From Acanthaster planci (taxonomy: Eukaryota; Echinodermata; Asteroidea; Valvatida; Acanthasteridae): a stretch of 64,000 bases of DNA. Each line of letters begins with the position of its first letter. Within the stretch, counting starts at the first letter, position 1. The translations under genes and the position numbers were made by a program. A model generated the notes under the pieces. That model was not told the origin of the DNA, searched no databases, and worked only from the letters and a program-made list of their open reading frames with translations. The stretch is from NCBI RefSeq assembly GCF_001949145.1, contig NW_019091390.1:62001-126000 (forward strand). Direction: 5' to 3'. Of this stretch, positions 25,701-38,577 are shown piece by piece.

Positions 25701-28700
25701 TAGGCCAGGTCCAAAACAGGCTTCTAGGGCTATGGTCCAAGTTGCATCAATTCACTGCAAATAACAAAATGAAACGTACAGCATGGTTGTGGGGAGGACT
25801 AGGTTCTGCAATTGGCCTTATTGACAGGGAAGCCATATTTTATTGTTTCCAGAATGTTATCTGCAAAATGGAATGGAGCCAGACTATTTGGGGTTTCATG
25901 TCCTACTTTCATTTCTTTTATATATGGCTTAAAACATTTAGGACTAAATGATCGAAAGTCCAAATTCTTCATCAGCATAAACGACACTTATTTGTAATAA
26001 AGTTTTATTTCATTACTTTCGTGTTTTTTTTCTCAGGTGCTAAAATAATTTAAAAACTTTACCTAACTTTCAATTTAATATGGCTAACTTGTAAAGTAAG
26101 GGCGATTGAAAATGACTGTCAAAACAAGATGGCTACCAGATCATCAAGGTCTGATTCCCTACCTCCTCAAGCTCCATGGAGTTCTCCATGTACATGGTGT
26201 TTTTATCTTCAAGGAGTTTAACCTGTCTTTTCAGGTCACTAAGGTCCTCTAGCTTTTTCTTGTATGTTTCTATCGTGGACTCGTATTTGGCCACCTTATC
26301 TGAAGTGTGTCTTAATTCGTCCATCTCGTCCTTGAGGGCTCTGGCCTCTTCGGCAAGGCTGGTGAGTTTTTCATTCTAAGGAAAAATGGAATAACAGGAA
26401 AAAAGTGCCACAACTCCACACCAACATCACAGAGGTGATTTATAAACCCAACCCCCCCCCCAAATGTCAATTAATAGTCTTCTCCTTAACTACTACATGA
26501 TACAAAAAAGTGAAGCAAACACAGCACCAAAGATGTTGGAAAGCTTGACTTTGAAATACCATGCCGATCTGGTTTCAAGTTGGCCGATGCCTTTCCGCAA
26601 AAAAAACAATGCAACTTAAATAATGTTGTAAACAAGGTTTCTGATATTTTTTTATGTTGACTTAGGCCTCCTTTTCAGTTTGCTGCGCAAATTTACTACC
26701 CAAACTTCAACCTGAGCTTTGTTATTATGGTTACAGAGGCAAGTCCACACAATTGGGTGGGGGGAGGGACGGGGATGCAGGTGAAGAAAAGACAGAACTA
26801 TCGGGGTGTCCTACTTTCTGAGATATTTCAACCACTTCTCGCTCCAACATGTCCATCCTTATCTGCATGTCATCGCGGAGGTTTTCCAGACGGAAATTCT
26901 CCTCCTGCAGTTCTTCCACCGTCTGCTGCAGATGCTGGTGCCTTCTTCCAGCAGGGGTACTGCGGATAAAAATCACCAATTAAGCTCGCAAAGGGTTTCC
27001 ACAGCATGAGATAAATGCAAGGTTCTGTAGAGAGGCAATGCAAAGTTTATTTTTTAATCATGCTGAAGTCCGCATGCTGTACAAGTAAAACTGGGAAAGC
27101 CCAACCTGGAAATGAAGCAAACGCTTTCATGTAAATAATAACACTAGGGTGTACAAAATGCCAATTTATAAACATTGTCACTAAGGTATCCATAATAGTT
27201 TCCTCAAAGCCAGAAGATAAAGAACGAAAGGCAGAACAGAAACTCCTGACTTCATGCACAACTTACTTTGTTTTGGGGGTAGGGAGAAAAAAGCAAGTCT
27301 CCCCATGTTCAGTTTCGTGAACATGTTGGCCTGCGTTTCACAATACTCCAGCAACTCAACATGCATCTTTCCTCACGATGCTGCATCAGACAATATTTCT
27401 GCACTACGTAATGACTTGACGAATTGACAAAGCTACTAACTTCTATTCTCCATTTTATATCTGCCACGTGCATGAGTCAACACAAGTTTTCAAAAAAGAA
27501 ATTTTGCACACAAATTAAAACTTTGTAAGTAAACCAAACACAGTACTACCAAATAGTTGAACAAAAACTCCAATCTTAAAGCAGGCTTTAAGGGGTTCCA
27601 TGATACAGAAAAGAAAATTTATATAAGAGAATTTACATGTACCACCAACTTTTCAAGTGCTCTTCGTACGGAATGCGACAAACATAAATAGGGGCATTTA
27701 AGGTCTCTGGGCAACTTTCAGCATCAATGGCATCATTCTCAGACTCAACCTTTAAAACTTTGATCGTGGACGCGCAAAGCACTGTCCACACATTACTTTG
27801 GATGCACAATGAGTTAATTTCAAAGCTGATCAAAATTTGGAAGCTTTAAATATTTTGAGGCACTTGACCAAGCAATGCCAAGGGTCAATTTGTTCATCCA
27901 ACAAGTTTGCCGACCTCTGCCCGACAACGTGTCTGACAGCAAGAGAGCATATTGCCTATCATGACCACGTGGAGTGTGGATGTACTTTAAGACTAACATG
28001 TGACTTGTGGTGAAGATGAAAAAAACTAACACACTAAGAATGGCTCGAGTAAGCCACACGGTAAATGAAATTAACCAACATTAAGTGAGAATACCTGTGA
28101 AGCTGAGCAATGATTTGGTCAATGCATTCAGTCTTATGGACATTTCGGCGTGCATGGTAAGCAACGCCGGGTTGGGATGTGTCTACCTCCACAACAGCCG
28201 CCAAGTAAACAGCGAATTCAATACTTGAGCCCTGCCGCAATGCAATGATGCTAAAATTCTCACCGTGTGCATTCTATGGTTAGCAGGACTGTGCAATATG
28301 CAAATTATAATTAGGATATATACAAACTAGACTAAACCTTGCACACACAAGCAAACAAACAAACAAACAAACAAAACTGGTTCAACTACAGAAACCCAAC
28401 AGGAAAATACTTGAATATACACGTATATGCAAAAAAAACCTGTATACATCAACGTAAGTCCAAACGTTAATTCATTTTACCTTGTGTTCTTCTCACTAAT
28501 TTAATTGAGAATGTAAAGAAATTTCCAAATTAAGCTTTTGAAAATCCAAACGGCATGTACATATGAGACGGATGTGACCAAAATGTATAACGCAAATGTA
28601 CATACATTGTCAGGGGAAACTTCCTGGATCTGAAAAAAAAGGCCGTGAAAAAATTCAATGGCGCATTTAAACTGTACGTTTGGTTACTTGGAACGGGGCC

Positions 28701-31700
28701 TTGGCTATGTAGTCTAAACCCATATCTCTCAAAATTTCACTGCAAACCTGCTGAGAATGATGGATTTTGAAGGGTTTGCAATAACAGGTGTCAAAATGAA
28801 AGTTGGTCACAGAAATACCAGTATCTTGCTCATAAGTGAGGAGTTCAATATAATTTGACAATCTAACTTAGGCTGTGCTCAATATCCAAATATTTGATAA
28901 TTATCATAATGCATAAATATTCATGATGTTTGCACCCTTAATCACATATAATTATAAATACTCATTTCAACCCCTAACCTCTCTGACATTCAGGTTCTGA
29001 AACATGACTCTATCACACCTAGGTGTACTGTACATGTACATTGTTCTGGGTTGGGATTCTTAAATACTCAATCTGAAGAGAGCAGTGACAAATCAATTAG
29101 TTCCCACAAACGTTACCATCCCTCGATCAGGTAGATTTTCCTAAACAAGCCCCTCGAATCCTCCAAAATCTGTCAAAATGCATGAAACCAGTGGCAAATT
29201 CTGTACACACAGTACAAACTTGAGTGGAGTCACTGCCATGAAAAATGTATCAGTGGCAGGGCTCTTTTCCTTATTCCTACGAAATCCCAGAACAAAATGA
29301 CCTGTGATGATTATTGAAGATGTTGGAGGATGAGGGTTAAAGGATGCAGAGAGTGGCAGGCACAAAATCCCAACCACCAAGCCAAAGAAACTTCTTGATA
29401 ATCTGGCTAGTCAATCAGCAGATGCAATGAGCAGGCACTGGGGGTTCATGAATAATTCATCACTCATGTGAGTAACAAGGTGTAGAAAGTGTAGGATTAC
29501 CCTTCCAATCCCAGCCACCGAGACTAAATCATTGCCTGCACAGTCCAAGCGTGCACTGGGCATGCACTGTGTCCTTCATGTATAATTCATGACATGCATT
29601 ATGCATCATAATAATCTGCCACTGACTTGCATATTAAAGGTACCTTTTGGGTTCTGTTGGCATGGCAACCTTTTTGCTTCAGAGAAGAAATGCATAAATT
29701 GCATGTTAGTTATTTCTGCACCAAAAAGATATTAGTTTTTCTCTTTGCGGTTATTTGATTAAAGAGAACAAAAATTAAAAAGCAGACTTCAAAGTAAACA
29801 TTGAAAAGTGTCCATCGGAATAAATCCCAGACACAAAAATATTACCAAAAAAAATGATAGGGCTTCAAGTTGTAAAAATAATAGGAAAGGTCCTTGTGTA
29901 AATGAACAGACATCCTTCACGATTCAACAGTTCCCCTACTTGACAATAGGACAATGTAGACTCTTTGCTCGACTAACCTCTATTTCTGCCGAAAAAGACA
30001 TCAGCATGGGCAGCACATGTATTCCAATGCTGCTTGGGGCGTGACACTTGCCAACCAAGTGGTTTGTGCACATTCACATGAAAATTCCACATACGTGTGG
30101 AATACCTGTGCAAAGTCTCCACGATCTAAGCAAAGAGGCTTGCATAACGCTGCTTTTGTAATCTGATTCAACGGATGCTCTATCTGCGTGCATCATACAG
30201 GGGGTTTCGAGGCCAGTCAAACTTACCTTGGGTCATCCACACTGTCTCCTTGGTCCAGTCTCTCGTGCAGCTGTTCATTTTCTCCATGCAGAGTGTTTCG
30301 CTCTTCTGTCAGAGAGGCAACCTGTAAGACAGAGGACCAAGTGGGCAAATGGATTGGTGTGGATGTACAACACAAAATTCCCGAACAGGGTTGATCGTTG
30401 ATTAATCTTCTAACCTTAAACATATTTCATGATGTGGCTCAGCCTTTGCTTTGCTGACACCCTCGTATTCTATTGTTGCATTTTCATTGGCGAACCCAGA
30501 CAATGGCTTCCAGTGTCAGAGAGGTACATGGGCCATGCACCTTCAGGCAGTACGGCGTCTGACGAGTTTTTTCCAGTGAAGTTGGCAGGCCCTTTGCAAT
30601 GCAATGCTGACTGCAGCCAGAATGAATAAAATACGTGCTTGTTCCTTGGGTAGAAAATCAAGTACTTGGCAGCCAAATCAATTTGCCTGACGCATCGACC
30701 CTACCTGGAGGTCCAACTCGTGGCACCTCTGCATGACTTCCTCTTTGTCCATAAGGGCATGCTGCAAGTCGTCCATGGTGCGCTTGAGTTGCCGCTCGAT
30801 CTCCGCGTAGGCCTCGGGCGGGGGCTCGTTGCTGGGGATCTCCTTGGACATCAACTCTTGGATGGCGTTCATCACGGCATGCTGTACTGATTCCTCCATG
30901 CCCATTATGACATTGATATACTCTGCAGAAGGGGGAGGACTTTATGTCTCAAGCAAGTGCGAGGATAATCTGCATCACGCCCAGCCCTCCCACCTGTGAC
31001 CCCCGCTAAAATGTGCGACAAAGACATGACTGTCCATCAAAACCTGGACCCTAACTCCCTTGAGTGATTAACGAGCAACCTGCCTCATCTTTGTATCTCC
31101 CAACACCATCTGGTAAACTGCACACATAAAACATCGTCAGTTACTATAGTTCTCATCCTAACAGATTCCATCATGCCCTGATGTTGGAGTTTGACTGGTT
31201 GGGGATCGTTAGGGTGAATAACAATCAGGGGCCCAATTTCACAGCAGTGCTTAACGGCCAATTTTGTGCTGACCGAGTCTATTCCGTGGGAACCATTATG
31301 TACCTATTGCAGCAAAAGCGTACTTTACCCCAGAGGACAAAGATGCTTAAATCAGTGATGTATAAATAAAAAAAGTCCATGCATGCACGAAAGTTGGCAC
31401 ATATCATGATCAACACCATGAAATGACACTCAAGCGAGAGCCTTGTTTTCTGCTATCCTAAACACTTTTGTACTGAATGTTAAGCAGTGCTACAAAATTG
31501 GGTTCAGTGCTGAATTTTTACGAAGAGTGATCCAGTTTACATATTGCCAATAGTTCATTTGATCTGTTGTGCATTACAGCTTGTGTGGCCATGAAATGTA
31601 TTAAGAAACAACGGGTACGGCAGATCAAAAGCCAAGTATGTCCTAGGAGGCACATTTTGTGTTAAATTGAAATCACACTTTGTTGCTTAGGCTAGAAATC

Positions 31701-34700
31701 TGCAATACACAACAGCTGTCAATAGAGGGCAGGCAACTACTGAGCAAGGTGTGCTTAAGTGTTAAATTGCTTAGCAGAAAGTGTGAGCCATTGTTGGGGA
31801 GGGGAGAACTGACGTGCTACGATAGAGAACTAATGTACATGTAAATAAGGTAAAACAATAAGAGATATTTTAAAACTGCTTTCCATGTCACAGACATCTC
31901 AAAGCACTGAACTACTAGAATAATAATTACAACATTTTAAAAATTAATTAAAAGTGTTAAAAGTAAAAGACAAGAGATTTAAACAGCTACAAAAATTTAA
32001 AACCACCATTTAAAACAGGTACTGAAGACAGCACAGAGTTCTGACACATGTCCATTCTGCATGTCTGTCAGATTGCCTACCCTCTTTATGTTCACAGTTG
32101 ACGGCGCAGCCAAGTACGAGCTGTAGCAAGCGACCCAACTCATCAAGATCACGGCGCTCAGCAATTTTAGTGACATCAGGTAGCTTAAAATCACAGATCT
32201 GTTGCCCCAGAACCTGTTGGTCGCAGCACATGAAAGGTTACAATTTTTAATTCAAAGAAGATAAAACTGGGTTTCCTGTCTGCCCTTGGCTTCAGACAGC
32301 AATATTTCTCAAGCAGTAAAAATAAAACAGAGAAAAACAAATGCTGTGCTTCAAATATAGAGGGTTCCTACACCTGGTTTCATAACAGTTGGTCTGATTT
32401 TTGGCAATGGAAAACAAATACAGGTCCTGGAGTGACATAATAAAATGAGAATTTCACCATTAACAAGATTTGTGTCCTTTGATTTCTTAGTGGACACTGC
32501 CTTTTACGTTACAAAAAAAGGAAAAGTTTCATGCAGATCTGATTTCAGAAGCATCAAAACAATCTCTATGTGGGTGAAGGACCATATTTTTGAAGAATGT
32601 TGATCTTCCATAATGCATTTCACTTTATACATTGTATGCCTACAATATTAAGTAGTTTTTTCATTTCCAAGTCAAGGGCATAGGGTAAAAAACCCTTTTA
32701 TTCTAGCCATGTGATTTTACCCAAAAGTATGAAGTATGATTATGGAAGAAAAAAATGTGAAAAACTAGAAAACTATGAGTGGGCCTGGGGACAGGCATGA
32801 ATATTCCCAAGGTGCGCGGAGGCTTTTAGGGCATGCAACCGTGATTAGGCCCAACAAAAATATAGTTCTGCTTCCAGTTATGTGCCTCTTAAAAATAGGG
32901 TTTGTCTTGATAAGTTGCAAATGTAGCTACGAAAACCTGAAAACAGGTTGTTAGGAGGTGTTTTGTGAAGACAGAAAAGACAGCAGGATCTATTTTTAAA
33001 CTTTTTTTTCAAATTTTTTAAAATTTGTTTTTCTAACTTGCCGATAAACATTTCAGGGTTGTGCCAAGAAGTAAGGGTCAGTCGGGAAAGCGGAAGCAAA
33101 CTTTTTTTTTGGCCAGGTACATTGTAAGACAAAACTCAGGACGACTGATCACACAGGTTTTCCTAGTGTCTCTTATTTTCATATTTTGTTCTTTTGTGAG
33201 GTAAATCTGAATTCAATCTCACAAGGTAATGCAACCCCCACAATTGGAGTTGTTTCTGAAAATACCGGAGATGCAAAAGTCTGCAAAGTCAGGCATTTGG
33301 TGCGTGGGTAGCTTTGGGGGAGATACATGACAGGATAAAACCAAAGTGACAGATTAGGGGAAGGCGGCCAAAACTCTAGACAACACAACATTCCCAAAAT
33401 AAACCACCTGGCTTCAATTGAACGCTACAACAAAAAGGCAATCAGGAACCAACCAATGGCAGACTAGATACCCGTGCTTGAGCCAGCTATTTTAAGCACG
33501 GAGATATCATCAGTAATCCAATATCCTGTGACTGTAATCCCCTTGAAGCCACCGGACTGTGGAAATATACATATATTTTTCCTTTCAACTTAGGCAACAG
33601 GAAGTGTTTCCACTGGGACGAACGACAGGAAGGTCGTGTGCTGAAGTCAATACCAAAATGTTCACCAGCAGTATCATTGCGTCAACGGCATTTTTTGTCT
33701 CCTTCTTTACAGTTTTTTACTTTGGGGGTTTCAACACAAGTTTAAATATACTGATTTTGCACGAGATGATTTCAATTTTAGATTCAAGCCACGCAAACTG
33801 CAGTGTTACATTTTTTACGTGGCCCTTCAATGTTTTGCCGTGCAAAAAAATTGCACCAGTGTACTGGTAAATGGGCGGGCTTTAATGCTACACAAAACAA
33901 TGATCCTGGTCTTTTCACATTTTCTCAACAAATGCTTCAAGGCATCTTACATCATTGTAGAAGTCCAGGATACCTTCCAGGACTTTCTTCAGGTTGCTGA
34001 CCCGTATCCGCCAGTTGTCTCCAACCTCCTTCTTTATACGGCTGTACCAGCCTGTGTTGAAGAAGGTAGGCGCTCTGGGAAAGTAGACCAAAGTACAATA
34101 GGTCATTGCACTGTGTCCATACAGATGCAGCATGGTGAAAATACGGTAAGGCTTGATTATCAATTTCACTACATACATGTACAAATAACCTGCAAGTCGC
34201 CTAGTCGAACAAGGCACTCAAATATATGTTTGCAACGCTCCGTAGTTGTTTTTTGTTGTAAGCGCCAAAGCAAGAGTGGTGCCCTGTTTAAGTTAGTCAT
34301 TATCAGACGAGGTTTTGACTATCACACCGACTTGGCCGATGTCATAAATGTACCCCACATCTAAATGTACAATGTACTGGTATGTATATAAATGTTTAGA
34401 ACATGGCGAAGAGTGGGCTGATTCTGAGGCAGTAGTCAATTTGAATCAATAAGGAAAACTTGAATGTATTTCAGTCTGGAGGTATAGAATGTTCATAAGA
34501 TCTTGCATTTACTTCAACATGACACATTACTGGATCATGCTTATCCATACAGCTCCCAGCTCTTTCATTAAAAACCACAAGAAAATTTCCGGGACTTTTC
34601 GTCCTTAAAAAGGACCTGCCTACTTTCACTTTAAATGGGTCGATGCCTTGAGGAGGTTAACGAGTACATGTACTTGTATAAAGAATGTGTCACTGCTTTC

Positions 34701-37700
34701 TGGGAAATTCCATCACAGAGGAAGATCTTCAAGATTCAAGACAGACAGTGTCTGAGCATGCCTCACACAGAAAAAGTTTAATACCTAAAATATACACCTG
34801 ACCAAACTAGCTGACGGAAAGATACTATATGCACATAAGTGGTTATAGTACAAAATAAATGCATGAAAAACATGATGCTACAGAACCGCGACAAAGCCTC
34901 AGCAACATCGAGCACTCAACCAATCCAGTCTCCTTGAGGTGTCCCTGTACACCTACACCGAAACAGATATGCCATGCCTACACAAGTCACTGGATAAGAA
35001 CAAAGTACAGAATGTACGTGGACATATAAACAACAGCCAAGAATGCTTATTTAATATGCCCGTCTGACTTTCACTCGTCCAGCACCACAAGTATGAATAG
35101 ACCCTTGTGTCCAAACTAAATGTGAACAAAACTATGGATAGCCGTCTTAGCCGGGTCAGCCGAGGAAGCATGTTACAGATAAATGAGAAAAACATACAAA
35201 AAACTGCATGAGATTTTGTAACAGCAACTTCATCAGATGCAATGAGTACTGGGACACCCATGTTGGGGGTTTAAGAACTTGTCTGGCAATGGTGTACAAA
35301 CAAAAGCTGGAGAGGACAAAGAAGATTAATCTTGGTAGGGTGAAAGAAAGCCACTGTCTCTATTCAGTCCCTCGTTAATGCACTTCAGCTTCCAACAAAG
35401 GTGTCCCCACTCATTGCATCTGATGCAGTGGTTGTTGCTACCAAAGCTCGTGCATTTTTTTAAAATGATTTTCCCTTTAGTCTATACAGTGCTACATGTA
35501 CCTCGCGTTTGCTAAACTAAATGTTATGACTGTGGACTTGCACTGAAAGCGAAAGGTACAGACAAGGAACTAAATGCAAAAACTGGGCACAAAATGAATG
35601 CAAGGGGAGGAAGCAGTTTTGTTCAGTCATTAGTAAATATACAGATGAAATTTTGTTGAGCAATTAAAAATGCAGGAGTGAGCTCTTTATGGCAATTCTT
35701 CAGGTAAATGTGTCACAGCGCTGTAGAGAAGTTTTCAGAAAATTGCTTGAAGCTGGAGAAACTAAGCACGGCAGACGGCATGATATGAGTTCTTTAGCCT
35801 GTTTCTAATGGGTAGGAATCTTTGATATTGGACAAAACAGTATCTTACAAATGTGTAAAATATACAGAATGCTCGATTTTGAGTCCTTTTCTGTAAAAAA
35901 ATGTCAAACATTTGGCCATTTCTCATGAAACTTATGTCAAGCTGTGTGTCGATGAACTCCTATTTCTAAATTCAAAGCACTTGGTCAACACTGCCCTAAA
36001 ACTTGGGTATGTCTCTACTCCAAAGCATCTCATATTACAAGCATGCACTTATGTTCTTAGAAAAGGATGTTGGGGGAACTTGGGGAAGGACCTAGCTGAA
36101 CACGCATCAAGGTTGAAGGGAAATGTTGTGACGAGATAGGCCAAGAATGAAAACAATGAACACAAACTTGTCACAAAGTTTGAGGATACTTGCATTTGAC
36201 GAAGAATCTGGCTGAGTGCCACACCATCTGTAAGCTCAGCCACTGATTCCGGACTGCAGTCCAAATTGAACGTTTGCACCTGCAAAACAAGAGAAATTTT
36301 TTAATGCAACAGTTATTTCTGCAACTTTATTGTGGCCATGACGCTTTGTTCTCTCCAATTTGAAGTTTACAGATAGCTGAATGTTGGACATGTTTATGTT
36401 TGAATTAAATGAACGGATGTCAGCCAACTCCACCATTTGCCAACTTGACTTCAGACATCTTGATCGTTGAGACAACTTGACCAGTGGGACAACTCAGCCA
36501 TTTGCTGCATTATCCGCAAAGACAACTTGACTTCAACATTGAGACAATTCGGCTTTGTGATACTGTATATTAAATTCAAATACGAGTGCAGGTCAGAACA
36601 GGTGCACGTATTTTAACTACAGAGCTATTTTATTTTTTACATAGCTCTATGATTTCTAACATTCTATGCATTTGGCATTATGTGCCTTGCACGACGTTCC
36701 AATGCTGCTCTGACACTGCCCGGGGTGGCATACATGTAGCTTTCACAGGGATGGACGGCACGACTGCATGGCATACTCCCCTCTGGCAATGCCCCACGCG
36801 GCCCAACATCAGCCCAATTTCCCGACGCCCACTTGGTTTTTATCTTGGACTATTGGCATGACAATGCACAAAGTTTCGAAAGCATGTAGGCCAAGTATGA
36901 AGTCAGTACTAAACAGTCTGAATATGAAGTACCGGTATTTCACACATCTCAACAAACAACTTGGTTGAGCAGACAACTTGTCTCAATAGTCGAGTTGGCC
37001 TAAGTCAAGTTAGATGTGGTCACTGATTATGACGGTTCAAAGTCAAAACAGAAGGGGAGGTCATTTCTTGGATTTTGTTCTATTTTATTCCAAGTTTGTA
37101 GCAGGATCAGATATTGAAACGTCATTTTTCTTCCCAAGTTTGACAATTCGATCCAATTATTCATGGCCAGTCAGAAACGTTGAAACAAAGACGTAAGGCC
37201 ACCAGAATATCTCACTGTCACCATATTTTTTTACCCTGCTATGCCATTGGAAAGCTCTTTCTCTCCTACATTCAAAAATACGAAATCTCCATTTTCAACA
37301 TTCCGACTTCAACTCATTTTGTGGTGACAGGTCACATATCAGGGGATTGTGAATTTGGGGACCCTGGCCAAGTTTTTGTCATTTTAATCTGTGCAAAACA
37401 TTCTCCCAAAATGAAAGGCAACGCTGTCTGAACTGCCCCGACCCTGTTTTTTTATATTTCCAAATTGTAAGCTGTGAGAAAAAACACGCAGTGGCTGTTG
37501 TTACGGCAGCCGTAACGCATCTCCCATTTTCTATCGTTACGGCACTGAACTGTGCAAGCGTGCCAACTTAAGCCTTAAGCGCAGATTTCGGACTTTATTT
37601 CCCTTTTAAAAAAATCTTCCAAAGCCTCTGGTGAGAAAAGAAAACAGATTCCTGCTTAGGCCCATACAATTACAAACCAACATAAAAAAGCAATTATGGT

Positions 37701-38355
37701 ATAAAACATGAAATTTGGGCCAAAAAAACCTAAAATGGTCCAAACGCAGATTCAAACTCACACACCAGTGGTTCCAAACCTTCCACCTTCACCACTCGGC
37801 CACAAGCATTCAGTGATCATGGTAATTTTTGAAATATATAAACCGTCGTAATGATGAGCTACATCATCGCACTGGCGCAGTTCAGTGCCGTAACAATAGA
37901 AAATGGGAGATGTGTTACGGCTGCCGTAACGATAGCCACTTCGAAAAAAAAATCTGTGCACTCTCCACTATGTGTCATGTGTTAAAACACCTCCAGTTTC
38001 CCCAAATAATTTCCCTCAAAACTCAAAATCCTGCCCTCTTTTCACAACATCAACCAAATAGTTATTGAGCACGATGTCACAGTCATCTACCTAAGGATAT
38101 CCAAAAGTTAAGACGTAAATCTCCCTTCTATTATAGGAACAGAGTCCCCAAATTCACAATCCCCACACTGTCGTAAATGTACATGTATCATGTACAGCAT
38201 AAGGCCTACACAAGTCACAGCCAGTGGGTGGTTAGGAAGTGATGATAAGTGAACTACGTTCACGACGGAAAATTCACTGTGGAGCAAGTCGACAAAATCT
38301 CCAGAAATATACTCACCCATGTAAGAAGGCTCTCACAAAGTTCGTGACTCGTCAT
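16713..38355 (-). CDS. HOOK1: Hook-family dynein-dynactin cargo adaptor
   Basis: Links cargo vesicles/endosomes to cytoplasmic dynein-dynactin on microtubules. The N-terminal Hook domain contacts dynein light intermediate chain, followed by a long coiled coil. Exons on - in coding order: 38317-38355 (MTSHELCESLLTW), 36194-36279, [short linker exon not found], 33951-34051, 32081-32213, 30705-30922, 30227-30321, 26815-26959, 26163-26375, 25176-25340, 24623-24774, 23790-23930, 22859-22955, 20493-20527, 19609-19691, 18088-18293, 17530-17601, 16713-16856 (stop TGA). All other phases agree. Total is about 715 residues, against 728 for human HOOK1. Landmarks are VGDNWRIRVSNLKKVLEGIL, LGRLLQLVLGCAVNC, SVQHAVMNAIQELMSKE, RLQHENKMLKLKQ, ERYKKYLEKAKSVIRTLDPK, EKLIVSAWYNM and SFLARQRQA. 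An invertebrate single Hook is expected to be co-orthologous to HOOK1/2/3, so the number in the symbol is nominal. Confidence 0.95.
18560..19235. other. Assembly gap (676 N)
   Basis: A run of unknown bases within a HOOK intron between exons 18088-18293 and 19609-19691. The reading frame and the alignment to vertebrate Hook proteins are continuous across it (KYTAS-T-ERASNLQEM), so no coding exon needs to be missing here. Confidence 0.98.
20093..20172. repeat. Minisatellite, 16-bp unit x 5
   Basis: Five perfect head-to-tail copies of TGTGCAATGGAACCAG in a HOOK intron. Perfect identity suggests recent expansion and likely length polymorphism. Confidence 0.97.
22108..22122 (-). other. Possible 15-nt HOOK cassette microexon
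   Basis: On the minus strand CTGCTCAG|15 nt|GTAAAT would encode KKSNE. Both flanking exons (22859-22955 and 20493-20527) meet at phase 0, so inclusion keeps frame in the coiled coil. Alignment to vertebrate Hook does not need it. Only splice motifs and phase support it, and the upstream pyrimidine tract is weak. Confidence 0.15.
23400..23743. mobile_element. piggyBac-like MITE with TTAA target duplication
   Basis: TTAA at 23400-23403 and 23740-23743 brackets 336 bp beginning CCCTCCT and ending AGGAGGG-type bases, a short terminal inverted repeat. TTAA duplication with CCC-initial ends is typical of piggyBac. A shorter, inverted relative lies at 55914-56053. There is no transposase frame, so it would be non-autonomous. 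Confidence 0.7.
28352..28376. repeat. CAAA microsatellite
   Basis: About six consecutive CAAA units in a HOOK intron. Confidence 0.9.
37491..37939. mobile_element. TIR element with 65-bp arms and an internal tRNA-like sequence
   Basis: The left arm 37491-37555 (GTGGCTGTTGTTACGGCAGC...) and the right arm 37875-37939 are inverted copies over about 65 bases with only a handful of transitions. Within each arm GTTACGGC-rGCCGTAAC is itself palindromic. Between the arms, the minus strand of 37740-37807 contains GTGGCCGAGTGGTGAAGG and, about 40 bases later, GAGTTTGAATCTGC, resembling tRNA A and B boxes. The element lies in the first HOOK intron and has no coding capacity. Confidence 0.8.
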
Positions 38356-38475
38356 TTTGATAAAATCACGGCTTATTAAGAACTAAAACAGCGCGAGAAA
38401 GTCGCTACTCTTTCCAAGCCTAGACGGTAAACACTCTTGAACTGTGCTTCCTTTCGATGAAACGTACACGTTAAT

Positions 38476-38577
38476 GTGTACATGTACGTGTACATGTACA
38501 TGTACATGTACATGTCCTTGTGTATATACAGCGCGGACGTGTTCATGTAACATGTACACGTACATGTACATGTACAG
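38476..38577. repeat. TGTACA/TACATG palindromic repeat just upstream of HOOK start
   Basis: Two blocks (38476-38516 and 38551-38577) of alternating TGTACATGTACATG, each self-complementary and complementary to the other. They lie 120-220 bases upstream of the HOOK start codon, in the 5' UTR or promoter. The same motif recurs at 39359-39396 and about 40118-40131. Confidence 0.85.

Noticed and set aside
33819-34364. 181-codon open frame on + antisense to HOOK
   Set aside because: Overlaps a clear HOOK exon (33951-34051) on the other strand. Shadow frame.
35841-35882. Candidate HOOK linker microexon (ACAG|42 nt|GTAAGA, reads ...HSVYFTH)
   Set aside because: Splice sites are good and a YF pair fits the linker, but its 42-nt length gives the wrong phase to the next exon.
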